A stretch of DNA of 64,000 nucleotides from Verrucomicrobiota bacterium (GCA_016222805.1 JACRQG010000032.1:62001-126000); one strand, 5' to 3'. Shown: positions 9,301-16,759, counted from the stretch's first letter. The notes: a model not told the origin generated them from the sequence alone. Numbers and translations: made by a program.

Positions 9301-9547
9301 AATAGCCTTCCCGGCGCGCCTGGGTGTTCACCGACACGACCGGCAGGAAGAGCGTGCACTCCCGAATCTGGCGGCGGATCTTCTGATCCCAGGAGTCGCC
9401 ACCCCGCAATTCGCTCTGATCAAACCACACCTCGACTCCGGCCGCGCGCAGCGCCTCACAAATACGTCGTGCGGCCTCCGCGTCCTGGGAGGCATAGCTG
9501 AGGAAGACGGCAGCCGGTGGGGAGCTGTCGGGCACGGGGGAAGGCAT
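6395..9547 (-). CDS. TIR domain - transmembrane - TPR repeat protein
   Basis: A 1050-residue three-part protein. Residues 12-148 form a bacterial TIR_2 domain: FLSYASQDAEAARRI (box 1), the RGGDSW loop, and SVNTQARREGYFRLEWKLA, in which E86 sits where NADase-active TIRs carry the catalytic glutamate. A Pro/Ala-rich linker leads to one transmembrane helix (182-202, WIAGGVVAGVMIVALILG), which places the TIR in the cytoplasm and the rest outside. The remaining ~840 residues are tandem TPR-type helical pairs (for example ALAALGRYLL, AEELLRRAIQLKPAEP, ALWALGHLLRRQGAGDQA). TIR-TM-TPR proteins are common in this lineage, but their role (signalling, adenylate-cyclase-type scaffolds or NAD-consuming defence) is not established. 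No obvious defence partner adjoins it. Confidence 0.9.
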   Translation of the reverse strand: MPSPVPDSSPPAAVFLSYASQDAEAARRICEALRAAGVEVWFDQSELRGGDSWDQKIRRQIRECTLFLPVVSVNTQARREGYFRLEWKLAEDRTHLMAKGTPFLVPVCIDETKDWDALVPDSFMSVQWTRLPAGETPPAFCERVRHLLAGGTTPPMSAPRAQARPAEGPAPGAPPARRRLAPFAWIAGGVVAGVMIVALILGRRQSPPDVSGPAKTPAPPVAPATATAAGFPRDPELRRARQLLLSLDAIAEDHALADDIVKPLLAARPNDPEVVTVAAEVSQETLVRGFDLTPSRRAQAQRLTERAVQLAPDAPEALAALGRYLLFTNTQLSRAEELLRRAIQLKPAEPRFHRALYYILAISGRDAEAEAYGEKMVAQFPTDPLVAYDIARRYKDVNNLVEMERWFDRTIALSPVAFALVWKAWIMLEVHGDVAAMKQWLARVPERQRLNSRTAYAHYVHGMITGEVAPALAILNALPDAWMTDFDFTGPRALLIGDLLRRDGREDLARLQYEAALVEMQRTTAKDPTDLRPRRALTLVLEALGRHDEARANLRLIAQSLPRPYRWTINQSWWNGVIRASLLLGEREQAIGLLRDAVAAPASRVVLRNHFQLDPRMAPLRDDREIAALLGAPEEKRPPETAGGDVASLVARSKLMYTRINYTREDLATAEELARRATEIGPDSAAAWGVRAGVHATVLYRNWDVSEKRKQNVQTFASRALGLNPAEPEALWALGHLLRRQGAGDQALPYFRRAYAADPTNNRFARALGTALSFDGKEEEGRAILRDAVRRDPRDPILRYDLALTYDIYAAGSEKAPSDVASALEHLEAGLAVQPLAALLNAKAVVQGGWRGDLPALRSTLVELEKLPIAERAEDRAVFIAMWGALLDRDPARVAATAALTAKNYFEDTVVHRRPKHWSLALARLVEGKENLARLEWQRAETVLRGMLREDPHHQFGTLELATTLAWLGRTEEAAGLLRPIEAAWREELVAQRARGLAHFYAAAGDAPRTIEYLRRSLDTSVFVTRKTVPLDPWWDKVRGSPEFAALLRP

Positions 9548-9612
9548 GGCAGCAGGGGGCGGCGCCGCCAGACGAAAATGCCGCGGGCTCCGTCGACCGG
9601 TGAATCTACGGG

Positions 9613-10071
9613 CTAGCGGTACTCCGCCAGTTCCACGATCACCCCGTCGGGGTCGAGGAAATAGAGGAGCGTCTTGTCGCCCGCCGCGAACCGGACCACG
9701 CCGCGGGGCACCTTCACGGGATCGCTAAACAGGGTCACGCCGGCGGCGCGCAGACGGGCGGCCATCGCCGCGATGTCGTCCACGCGCAAAGCGAAATGGC
9801 GCAGTCCGAGGGTATTGGCGCGGGAGTTGTCCGGCAGCGCCGCTCCCGCCGGAGTCACGTACTGCAGCAATTCGATCCGGGTGCCGCCGCCCGGGGGTTC
9901 GACGAACGCCACCAGTCCCTTCACCCCGCGCAGGCCGATGATCGTCTCGATCCAGGCGCCCTCCATCGTGACATCGGCGGTCTTCCGGAAGCCCAGCACC
10001 TCGGTGTAGAAGCGCACCGAGCGCGCGAGGTCGCTCACGACGAGGTTCAGGTGATCGATGCCCTGGATCAT
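9613..10071 (-). CDS. VOC family (glyoxalase/dioxygenase-like) protein
   Basis: A 152-residue single vicinal-oxygen-chelate protein with two beta-alpha-beta-beta-beta modules. The four expected metal ligands are all present: H7 (IDHLNLVV), E67 (RIELLQY), H92 (LRHFALRV) and E147 (VIVELAEYR). This suggests an active divalent-metal enzyme. Subfamily members include lactoylglutathione lyases and methylmalonyl-CoA epimerases; the sequence does not decide between them. It is 65 bp downstream of the TIR-TPR gene and on the same strand, and divergent from the SIS gene. Confidence 0.88.
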   Translation of the reverse strand: MIQGIDHLNLVVSDLARSVRFYTEVLGFRKTADVTMEGAWIETIIGLRGVKGLVAFVEPPGGGTRIELLQYVTPAGAALPDNSRANTLGLRHFALRVDDIAAMAARLRAAGVTLFSDPVKVPRGVVRFAAGDKTLLYFLDPDGVIVELAEYR

Positions 10072-10189
10072 GGCCGGCCAATCTGGAGTGGACCGACGGG
10101 AGCCGCGAGCCGGAACCGGAGGGGTGGCCCCGCCCGCCGATCCACGACCCGGCGAGGGCGGTTTCCACGCCCTATCTCGACGTTGCCTT

Positions 10190-10250
10190 GTCTCCCCATC
10201 TCCCCCTCTCTCCCCCTCTTCGCGTCTCTTTCCTTTTCACCTTCGCCACC
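10190..10250 (+). promoter_or_regulatory. Polypyrimidine leader of the SIS gene
   Basis: About 60 nt almost entirely of C and T (TCTCCCCATCTCCCCCTCTC and onward) run up to the ATG at 10251. There is no Shine-Dalgarno-like AGGAG. It is the clearest single example of the C/T-rich leaders seen across the window. Confidence 0.6.
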
Positions 10251-10979
10251 ATGTCTCCCCTCGCCGAAGCCTACTACCAACGCTCTCTCGAGATGCTCGC
10301 GGTCGCCCGCGAGAAGAACGCCGCGACCATCGCGAAACTCGCCCCGATCCTCGGCGCCTGCGTCGCCCGCGGCGACATGATCCACACGTTTGGCTCCGGC
10401 CACAGCGAGATCATCTCCCGCGAAATCGTGGGCCGCGCCGGCGGCCTCGTCTGCATCACCGCCATCCCGGATCCGACCGCCGGTTTCATCGAGAACCTGG
10501 TCGGCTACGGCACCAAGCTGGTGGAGAGGTACGACCGCCAGTACGAACTGCGCGCGGGCGAGGTGGTGATTGTGATTTCCAACTCCGGCAAGAACGCCTC
10601 GCCCCTCGAGGTCGCCCTGCACGCCAAGAAAAAGGGCTGCGTCGTCATCGGCCTCTGCTCGGTTACGATGTCCACCACGGCGAAGACGGTGCATCCCGAC
10701 GGCCGGAACCTCCACGCCATCGCCGACTACGTCCTCGACAACGGCGGCGTGCCCGGCGACGCGATCATGCCGGTGACCGACACGGTGTCGACGGGCCCGA
10801 CGAGCACCTTCATCGGCTGCTCGCTGCTCAACTGGCTGATGGTTTCGACCATGGAATGGCTGAAGGATCACGGCCACGATCTGCCGGTGCTGCGGAGCCA
10901 GAACGTGCCGGGTTCGATCGAGCGCAACCGCGCCGTCGGCGAAAAGTACAAGCACCGCCTGAGCAAGCAGCTCGCCTGA
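10251..10979 (+). CDS. SIS domain sugar-phosphate isomerase-like protein (UPF0309 type)
   Basis: A 242-residue protein with the SIS fold of phosphosugar isomerases. Sugar-binding signatures are HTFGSGHSE (about 45-53) and VISNSGKNASP (about 109-119). The length and the sequence beginning AEAYYQRSLEML match the UPF0309/SIS_2 family often encoded next to N-acetylhexosamine kinases. An upstream in-frame start at 10188 is rejected because it lies inside the polypyrimidine leader. A BadF-type kinase follows after 379 bp containing a repeat element. Likely role: isomerising or releasing an amino-sugar phosphate in the cytoplasm. The substrate is inferred from context. Confidence 0.86.
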   Translation: MSPLAEAYYQRSLEMLAVAREKNAATIAKLAPILGACVARGDMIHTFGSGHSEIISREIVGRAGGLVCITAIPDPTAGFIENLVGYGTKLVERYDRQYELRAGEVVIVISNSGKNASPLEVALHAKKKGCVVIGLCSVTMSTTAKTVHPDGRNLHAIADYVLDNGGVPGDAIMPVTDTVSTGPTSTFIGCSLLNWLMVSTMEWLKDHGHDLPVLRSQNVPGSIERNRAVGEKYKHRLSKQLA

Positions 10980-11069
10980 ACGGACGCCGCCACCGGCCCT
11001 CCGGTCGCGGGACCGGACACACCCCGGCGCGGCGCGCCACCTCTCTCCAGGCGGAGGAATTCAGCGGAA

Positions 11070-11194
11070 AACCACGAAGGGACACGAATCGACACGAAGC
11101 ATCGGCCGGCGCGCCGCGTCACCTTTGGGTGAGTGGCAAGACCTCCTCTTCCGCAGGCTCTTTCCATTCGGTTTGTTCGTGTTCGTTCGTGGTT
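11070..11194 (+). repeat. ~125-bp inverted-repeat element, copy A
   Basis: Bounded by AACCACGAAGGGACACGAA (11070-11088) and TTCGTGTTCGTTCGTGGTT (11176-11194), which pair at 17 of 19 positions. It closely matches the reverse complement of 16240-16365, including the interior GCATCGGCCGGCG segment and the adjacent GAATTCAGCGG flank. It carries no credible gene. Together with flanking sequence it fills the 379-bp gap before the kinase gene. Confidence 0.85.
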
Positions 11195-11358
11195 CCATCG
11201 CATGGATCCGGCTCCAGAGGAGATCGAGCGAAAGGACCGGCTCCGCCGTGGGAGCGCGTCTGCCTCGCGATCGGGCAGACCAAGACCCAGGGCGCACCAC
11301 GCCGCCGCGCAAAGAATGGAATTCCGCTCGCCGGCCTTCCGTGTATTGCGTCTGTCCC

Positions 11359-12270
11359 GTGGGCACAACATTTCGCATCGGCGTCGACGGCGGAGGCACC
11401 AAGACCGAGTGTATTCTCATCGATGACCGCGGGGAGATCGTCGGTCGCCGGCTCGCACCCGGGTGCAACCCGAACGTGGTCGGCCCGGAGCAGGCGCGGC
11501 TGATCGTCACCGACGCGATCTGCGCCTTGCGCGAGGAGGCCCGGGCCCGCGACCCGGCGGCGCGGATTACCCACACCCATCTCTACTCGGCCGGCAACCG
11601 GGTCTTCTGGCGCGAGACCGCGAACGCGCTCGTCGACTTCGGGCACACCTTCACGGCCGACGACTCGCATCCGGTGCTGGAACTCGCCACCCACGGCCGG
11701 CCCGGGCTCGTGCTGCACGGGGGCACGGGGTCGTTCGTCGCCGCCCGGGCCCCGGACGGCCGGGTGCACTATGCGGGCGGGATTGGCTGGCGCTTCGGGG
11801 ATCCGGGCAGCGGTTACGACCTGGGCCGACGGGCGATCGGGCGGGCCCTCCTGGAACTCCAGGGTTGGTCGCCACCGACCCGCCTCGGCCAGACGGTGCG
11901 CGACCACACGCAGATTGGCCCGGACGCCGATGCGGCCCTCGTCACCCGTTTCTTCTACCAGCATGCCGATCCCAACCGGCAGATCGCCGGCCTCGCCCCG
12001 GCGCTGCTGCGGCTGGCGGCCGAAGGTGACACCGTCGTGCAGCAATTGGTCGCGGAATCCACCGGCGAGCTCCTCGCCCTGGCCCTCCGCGTGGCGGCCA
12101 AGCTGTTTCCCGACACCGCCCTCGACACGCTGCCCGCCGGCTTGAGCGGGCCGATCCTGACCCATCCCGCCGTGGCGGGTGCGCTCGCGGCGCAGGGTCC
12201 CCTCGCCCTCAGCCCGGTCGAAGGCACGCCCATCGAAGGAGTGCGGCGACTGCTGCACCGCGCCCCATGA
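11359..12270 (+). CDS. BadF/BadG/BcrA ATPase family kinase (N-acetylglucosamine kinase-like)
   Basis: A 303-residue ASKHA-fold sugar kinase. The phosphate-1 loop GVDGGGTKTE is at residues 8-17, the phosphate-2 motif LHGGTGSF at 119-126, and GDPGSGYDLGR at 147-157, the signature of the eukaryotic-type GlcNAc kinase branch. The GTG at 11359 is chosen because it sits just before the conserved first strand (FRIGVDGGG); an in-frame GTG at 11341 would add six residues. Upstream coding potential is only repeat sequence. The stop overlaps the next ATG (ATGA), showing translational coupling. With the SIS protein it probably phosphorylates N-acetylglucosamine, muramic acid or glucosamine. Confidence 0.87.
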   Translation: MGTTFRIGVDGGGTKTECILIDDRGEIVGRRLAPGCNPNVVGPEQARLIVTDAICALREEARARDPAARITHTHLYSAGNRVFWRETANALVDFGHTFTADDSHPVLELATHGRPGLVLHGGTGSFVAARAPDGRVHYAGGIGWRFGDPGSGYDLGRRAIGRALLELQGWSPPTRLGQTVRDHTQIGPDADAALVTRFFYQHADPNRQIAGLAPALLRLAAEGDTVVQQLVAESTGELLALALRVAAKLFPDTALDTLPAGLSGPILTHPAVAGALAAQGPLALSPVEGTPIEGVRRLLHRAP

Positions 12271-13175
12271 AACCCCGACTGCTCTTCGCGCTGGCCGCGA
12301 CCCTGATCGCGACCGGACTGGCAACCGCCGCCGAGAAAATCCCGGGCCAGTCCTATTTCAGCACCACCCGCTACCTCGAGTACCTGGCCGGCGATCTGCC
12401 CCTCGTCATCACCGTCCCCCACGGCGGACGGCTGACCCCGGACGCGCTCCCGAAACGGAAGAAGGGGGTCATGGACATGGACACCAACACGCAGGAGCTC
12501 GCCCGCGCCCTCGCCGGGGAACTCCACCAGCGGACCGGCGGCCATGCGCACGTGGTGTTCAGCCTGCTGCACCGGTCGCGACTGGATCCCAACCGCGAGA
12601 TCAAGGAGGCCGCCGGCGGCGATCCCGGCGCCGAACAGGCCTGGCGCGAGTTTCATGCGGCGATCGAAGGAGCGCTGAAGGCCGCGGTGGCCCGGCATGG
12701 TTTTGCCTTCCTCATCGACCTCCACGGCCACGCCCACCCCATCGCCCGCCTCGAGCTGGGTTACAACCTCGGCGCCGGCCACCTGAACCAGACGGATGCC
12801 GATTTCGACACCGCCGGATTGATCGAGCTCTCGACCGTAAACGATCTGCACCGGACCCGGGGTGGCAGCGGAGCGACCCTGCTGCGCGGCCCGCGGAGTC
12901 TGGGTGCCTTGATTGTGGAGCGGGGGATTCGAGCGGTGCCCAGTCCGGCAGAGCCCGGCCCCGGGCCAAATCCCTTCTTCTCCGGCGGCCATATCACGCG
13001 CCTTCATGCCGGCGGCCCCGCAACCCCCAAGGTCGATGGCGTGCAGATCGAGTGCCCGCGGCCCGGGATTCGCGACACCGAGGAGAACCGGGCCCGCTTC
13101 GCCCGCATCGTGGGCGAGGCCCTGCTCGAGTTCCTGCGCGAGCACTACGGCTTCACGCCGGCGCCGAAGCGGTAG
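12267..13175 (+). CDS. Exported N-formylglutamate amidohydrolase-like protein
   Basis: A 302-residue protein with a signal peptide (residues 1-22, ending ATAAEK). FGase-family features seen: VITVPHGG with H52, a Met/Asp-rich segment (GVMDMDTNTQ), HRSRLDPNR at 102-110, DLHGHAH at 151-157 and GVQIECPR late in the protein. These fit the zinc-binding and catalytic residues of the N-formylglutamate deformylase fold (PF05013). The family normally acts in histidine degradation in the cytoplasm, so export suggests a different amide substrate. It overlaps the kinase gene by ATGA, so a link to N-acyl amino-sugar or cell-wall fragment processing is plausible but inferred. Confidence 0.8.
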   Translation: MKPRLLFALAATLIATGLATAAEKIPGQSYFSTTRYLEYLAGDLPLVITVPHGGRLTPDALPKRKKGVMDMDTNTQELARALAGELHQRTGGHAHVVFSLLHRSRLDPNREIKEAAGGDPGAEQAWREFHAAIEGALKAAVARHGFAFLIDLHGHAHPIARLELGYNLGAGHLNQTDADFDTAGLIELSTVNDLHRTRGGSGATLLRGPRSLGALIVERGIRAVPSPAEPGPGPNPFFSGGHITRLHAGGPATPKVDGVQIECPRPGIRDTEENRARFARIVGEALLEFLREHYGFTPAPKR

Positions 13176-13182
13176 CACCGCC

Positions 13183-14151
13183 GTGTCGTCCGCTTCCTCC
13201 ACGTCTTCTTCGGACGGGCCGCCCTCGCGCGCGGAGGTTGAACCCAGCCTGCACCCCGGGCGAATCCTCCCCGAAGCGGAATGGCGCGAATGCCAGGCGG
13301 CCCACGAACGGCGGGTGCGGCGGTGGACGGACCCGCACCAGGCCCGGGCGGGGCGCGGCGAAAAGCACCCGGTCTACGACTTCATCTTTCACTACTACGC
13401 CTTCCGGCCGGCCTGGCTGCGCCGCTGGCACCCCGGACCGGACGTGGCGCTCGCCGGACCGGGCGCCCGTGAGTTTCTCCGCTGGCCCGAGTACCGGGAA
13501 ACCACCGGACCGGCGGGAGATCCCGTGGTGAGCGTCAATCCCCGGGCCCTGCCGGCGCACCGCCGCGAGTTTGTCGCCTGGTTGCGCGGCCTCCTCGCCG
13601 CGATGCAGGAACGACCCGCCTTCTTCGGTTGCTTCGGCCTGCACGAGTGGGCGATGGTCTACCGCCTGAACCCGGCGGAGGTGCGACACCACGCCTGGCC
13701 GCTGCGGTATCCGCCGGAGGAGATCGCCCGCATCGTCGAGGCCGCCGCCATCACCTGCTCGCACTTCGACGCGTTCCGCTTCTTCACGCCGCCGGCCCGC
13801 CCGCTCAACCGGCTGCAGCCGACGCGCTCCGACATGCCGGACCTGGAGCAGCGCGGCTGTCTCCACGCCAACATGGATCTCTACAAGTGGGCGTTCAAAC
13901 TTGCCCCGTTCACGCCGGGCGAGCTCGTGGCGGATGCGTTCGAACTCGCCTGTGCGATCCGCGAGATCGACATGCGGGCCAGCCCCTACGACGTGAGCGC
14001 CCTCGGATTCGCCCCGATTCCCGTCGAGACAGCGGCCGGCCGGTCGGAATACGAGGCCTGCCAGCGCGACTTCTCCACCCGCGGTGAACCCCTCCGGGCC
14101 CGGCTGATCGCAGTCTGTGACTGGCTGCTCGGGGCCCCGTCCGGCAGTTAA
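13183..14151 (+). CDS. Conserved protein, '3-methyladenine DNA glycosylase'-annotated family
   Basis: A 322-residue cytoplasmic protein starting at a GTG only 7 bp after the previous stop, so probably in the same operon. After a Ser-rich N-terminus it carries HPVYDFIFHYYAFRPAWLRR, WHPGPD, FGLHEWAMVYR, RHHAWPLRYP and RGCLHANMDLYKWAFKL. I recognise this family from actinobacteria, where it is labelled 3-methyladenine DNA glycosylase. I see no helix-hairpin-helix or alkA-type motif that supports that function. The many conserved His, Trp and Tyr residues suggest an enzyme. Function unknown. Confidence 0.75.
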   Translation: MSSASSTSSSDGPPSRAEVEPSLHPGRILPEAEWRECQAAHERRVRRWTDPHQARAGRGEKHPVYDFIFHYYAFRPAWLRRWHPGPDVALAGPGAREFLRWPEYRETTGPAGDPVVSVNPRALPAHRREFVAWLRGLLAAMQERPAFFGCFGLHEWAMVYRLNPAEVRHHAWPLRYPPEEIARIVEAAAITCSHFDAFRFFTPPARPLNRLQPTRSDMPDLEQRGCLHANMDLYKWAFKLAPFTPGELVADAFELACAIREIDMRASPYDVSALGFAPIPVETAAGRSEYEACQRDFSTRGEPLRARLIAVCDWLLGAPSGS

Positions 14152-14353
14152 CGCCCGGGGTCAGGCCGGCTGGGGGCGTCGCATTCGCCTTCGGTTCAAG
14201 CGCGACGACGGAGCGCGTGAGGCGGGTCCACCCTTCGCCTTTCGGCCCACTCCCCTCGGCCAATACCGCCGCGCGGGGTTTTTGGGCAAACTGGGCCCAT
14301 CGCGAGACGCTCCGTTTCGCCCACAACCCGAACCTTCAACCACCCACCCTCCC

Positions 14354-15247
14354 ATGCATCTGGTTTCCACTCCCACCCTGGTCCGTCCCACCTGGAGCCG
14401 CTTCCTCGGCACCCTGGTCCTCAGCGCCGCCGTTGTCGGCGGCACCGTCGCAGTCTTCGCCGAGCCCGCCCACCTCACCAAGGGCCTCCAGTTGGTCGAC
14501 GAAATTTCCGGCGCGCAGGCCGCCGGCGTGCTGGTGGATGCGAACAACGTACCGCTCAACCGTTATGGCGGCAGCTGGAACAGCGCGACCAACCCCTCCT
14601 ACATCCGCTTCGCCGCCCTGCCGGCGGTGCTCCCGTCCAACAACACGAAGTGCGCCCCGTTCATCACGCACCTCCTGAAGTCCTGCTACGCCTGGAACTG
14701 GAGCGCCTACTCGTTCTACGACCCGATCCTCAAGGTCACCAAGTCCACCGCCAGCCCGTACCCGTACCAGTACATCGCCCTGCTCAAGGAAGGCAAAGGC
14801 TTCGCCTCCCGGATCACCCGCCTCGACCAGGTCCTGCCCGGCGACGTGCTGTTGTGGTGGAACGTCGGCAGCGATGAAAACGACCACGCGATGATCGTCG
14901 TCAACGTGGACCTCGCCAGCGGCAAGGCCTATCCCAGCGAACACGCCAACGCCAATCCCGCCCTGGCCGGCACCACGTACTACGAGGTCGAGGTCCTCGA
15001 CAGCTCCAGCGGCGTGCATTCCCGCGATTCGCGCCTCGTCCCGGTCAACGGGGTCGACACGCAGATTCCCGGAGTCGGCACCGGCACCATCGGCGTGCTG
15101 GTCAACGCCAGCTTCGAGATCGTCGGCACCACCTGGAGCCTGCCGAATTCCGACTACGCCACGCAGCTGACGGGCTGGCTGAACGGTCTGCACAGCCGCC
15201 TGAAGCTGCAAGGCACGACGGAAGCCGTGATCGGCCGCCTGCCCTGA
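14354..15247 (+). CDS. Exported NlpC/P60-like (CHAP-type) protein
   Basis: A 297-residue protein with an N-terminal signal/anchor (FLGTLVLSAAVVGGTVAVFA, about 17-36). A cysteine-peptidase-like arrangement is visible: C100 in NTKCAPFITHLLKSCY, LPGDVLLWW at 161-169, then H178 in ENDHAMIVVN. This is the Cys ... PGD ... His order of NlpC/P60 and CHAP amidases. A catalytic role (peptidoglycan or other amide cleavage) is inference, and the sequence is divergent from characterised enzymes. Unusually rich in Asn, Ser and Tyr for this genome. Upstream coding potential back to 14117 is rejected because the ATG at 14354 begins the signal sequence. A strong terminator follows. Confidence 0.72.
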   Translation: MHLVSTPTLVRPTWSRFLGTLVLSAAVVGGTVAVFAEPAHLTKGLQLVDEISGAQAAGVLVDANNVPLNRYGGSWNSATNPSYIRFAALPAVLPSNNTKCAPFITHLLKSCYAWNWSAYSFYDPILKVTKSTASPYPYQYIALLKEGKGFASRITRLDQVLPGDVLLWWNVGSDENDHAMIVVNVDLASGKAYPSEHANANPALAGTTYYEVEVLDSSSGVHSRDSRLVPVNGVDTQIPGVGTGTIGVLVNASFEIVGTTWSLPNSDYATQLTGWLNGLHSRLKLQGTTEAVIGRLP

Positions 15248-15284
15248 GGGTGCCTCTTTCGTCTCCTCCCCTCCCAGCAAACCG

Positions 15285-15313
15285 GCCGCGGGCACACGCC
15301 CGCGGCTTTTTTT
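15285..15313 (+). terminator. Rho-independent terminator
   Basis: A 9-bp perfect GC stem (GCCGCGGGC / GCCCGCGGC, 15285-15293 and 15298-15306), an ACAC loop, then seven T residues. It lies 38 bp after the NlpC/P60-like gene. Confidence 0.92.
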
Positions 15314-15365
15314 CGTTGGGCCAGAAGGATCCGGTGGCGATGCCCGACTGCCCCGTGCTGTCTCC

Positions 15366-15441
15366 TGTAGGCGGGGCGACCCCGCCCCGCGAGCGGCTAA
15401 TTCAGCCGGCCGAAGAGCGGGGCGCGGTCGCCCCGCCCACA
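15366..15441. repeat. REP/BIME-like pair
   Basis: Begins TGTAGGCGGGGCGACCCCGC and ends in the inverted GCGGTCGCCCCGCCCACA, with about 30 nt between. It is a full two-hairpin unit of the GC-rich repeat family, between two convergent genes. Confidence 0.8.
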
Positions 15442-15478
15442 GCGCCGGACAAGGCCTACAGGCCCCGGGGATCCGGCC

Positions 15479-16102
15479 CTACCCGCCCAGCTTCTCCAGC
15501 GCCATGGCCGCGGCGCTGGTGCGGTTTTCCACCCCGAGTTTCGCAAAGGTGCTTTCGAGGTGCTTCTTCACCGTGGTGAGGCCGATGCCGAGCACGGTGG
15601 CGATTTCGTCGTTGGTCTTGCCCCTCGCCACCCAGAACAGCACCTCGGCTTCGCGCGGGGTCAGGCCGAGCTGTTCCAGTCGGCCCGGTTCCGCCGCCCC
15701 GGCCGGGCGACGCGCCGGCGAGGCTCCCGCCAGCTCGGCGCGCCGGAGCCGCGCCCGCACCGCCGCGATCAGTTCATCCGGGGCGACGGGCTTGGTGAGG
15801 TAGTCGTCGGCGCCGAGGTTCATGCCGGTCCGCACATCCTCCTGCTCGTTCCAACCGGTGAGGAAGATGAACGGCAGGTGCGCGGTGCGCGGCTCGCCGC
15901 GCAAGGTCTCGAGCACGCGGTGGCCGTTCATCTCCGGCATCGTGATGTCGCAGAGCACGAGATCCGGCGGGTCGCGCCGGGCGCGCTCCACGCCCTCGCG
16001 CCCGTTGCGGGTCTCGATCACCTCGTGGCCGTCGAGTCGCAGGATCTCGGCAAAGTGCTGCCGCAAACGGGCGTCGTCCTCGATGACCAGGATTCGTTTC
16101 AC
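15479..16102 (-). CDS. NarL/LuxR-type response regulator
   Basis: A 207-residue two-domain regulator. The receiver domain has the acidic pair E8-D9-D10, phospho-acceptor D52 (LVLCDITMPEMNG), the T/S of FLTGWNE and K of YLTKPVAPDE. A Pro/Ala linker leads to a LuxR helix-turn-helix (LTPREAEVLFWVARGKTNDE ... TVKKHLESTFAKLGV). The GTG at 16102 is chosen because VKRILVIEDD begins the receiver; upstream reading frame is repeat sequence. No kinase adjoins it; the hybrid kinase at 18.4 kb is the nearest candidate partner. Confidence 0.92.
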   Translation of the reverse strand: MKRILVIEDDARLRQHFAEILRLDGHEVIETRNGREGVERARRDPPDLVLCDITMPEMNGHRVLETLRGEPRTAHLPFIFLTGWNEQEDVRTGMNLGADDYLTKPVAPDELIAAVRARLRRAELAGASPARRPAGAAEPGRLEQLGLTPREAEVLFWVARGKTNDEIATVLGIGLTTVKKHLESTFAKLGVENRTSAAAMALEKLGG

Positions 16103-16239
16103 CGCGGGGGAAGCTGCGCATTTCGGGAGCGAAGTAAAGCCGCGGCCCGTGGCGCGCCGCTCCCGCCCGCATTCAAGAGTCGGGTGAACACACCCCGTCG
16201 CTCGCGCGACACCCCTCGCAAGCCATCGCGAAGCAATAG

Positions 16240-16365
16240 AATCACGAAGGGACACGAACGAACCGAATGAAACGACCCGGCGAAGACGGAGGTCTTGCCG
16301 CCCACCCAAGGGCGATCGCGGCACGCCGGCCGATGCTTCGTGTCGATTCGGGTCCCTTCGTGGTT
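16240..16365 (-). repeat. ~125-bp inverted-repeat element, copy B
   Basis: Ends are AATCACGAAGGGACACGAA (16240-16258) and TTCGGGTCCCTTCGTGGTT (16347-16365), pairing at 17 of 19 positions. It is homologous, in opposite orientation, to the element at 11070-11194. Confidence 0.85.
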
Positions 16366-16423
16366 TTCCACTGAATTGCTCCGGCTCCAGCGGAGATTCC
16401 CCGGAACGGAATCCGGATTGAGT

Positions 16424-16593
16424 CCCCTCTGGAGCCGGAACGATGCAGTCGGGCTGACGCACCTGCGGGAGTCCACTGACGAAACGGTGACCTGTGGGCG
16501 GGGCGACCGCGCCCCGCTCCGCGACGAGGTCGTCGCGGCTACATTGATGCGGTGCACGTCGACTTCAACTGCATCGTTCCGGCTCGACAGGGG
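16424..16593. repeat. 26-bp inverted repeat enclosing a REP unit
   Basis: The arm 16424-16449 (core CTGGAGCCGGAACGATGCAG) pairs with 16568-16593 at about 23 of 26 positions. Between them lies a REP-like unit (16493-16543: TGTGGGCGGGGCGACCGCGC to CGGCTACA). This is part of a 657-bp gene-free stretch (16103-16759). Confidence 0.75.
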
Positions 16594-16661
16594 TGCCCGT
16601 CTTGTCCGCCGTAGCCTCGGCGGAGGGGAAAGGGCGGGAGGTGTTGCCTCGGTACCAGCCG

Positions 16662-16683
16662 GGGTGGGCCGATCGGCCCACCC
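16662..16683. repeat. 22-bp perfect palindrome
   Basis: GGGTGGGCC-GATC-GGCCCACCC, fully self-complementary. It lies about 76 bp upstream of the small membrane protein start. It could be an operator or another repeat core; nothing else is visible around it. Confidence 0.6.
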
Positions 16684-16759
16684 CCAACCGGCCCATACCG
16701 GGAACCGGCGAATATTGGCAGAATGGGCGCGTCAACCACCCACCCACGTTTCGATTCCC

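Noticed and set aside
10868-11371. Small frames containing HEGTRIDTKHR-like or RVHPWF-like peptides (also around 6122-6316 and 16099-16557)
   Set aside because: They are translations of the inverted-repeat elements and change frame between copies.
13183-14151. Calling this gene a 3-methyladenine DNA glycosylase
   Set aside because: No glycosylase motif is visible; the label appears to be an inherited annotation, so only a conserved unknown is claimed.
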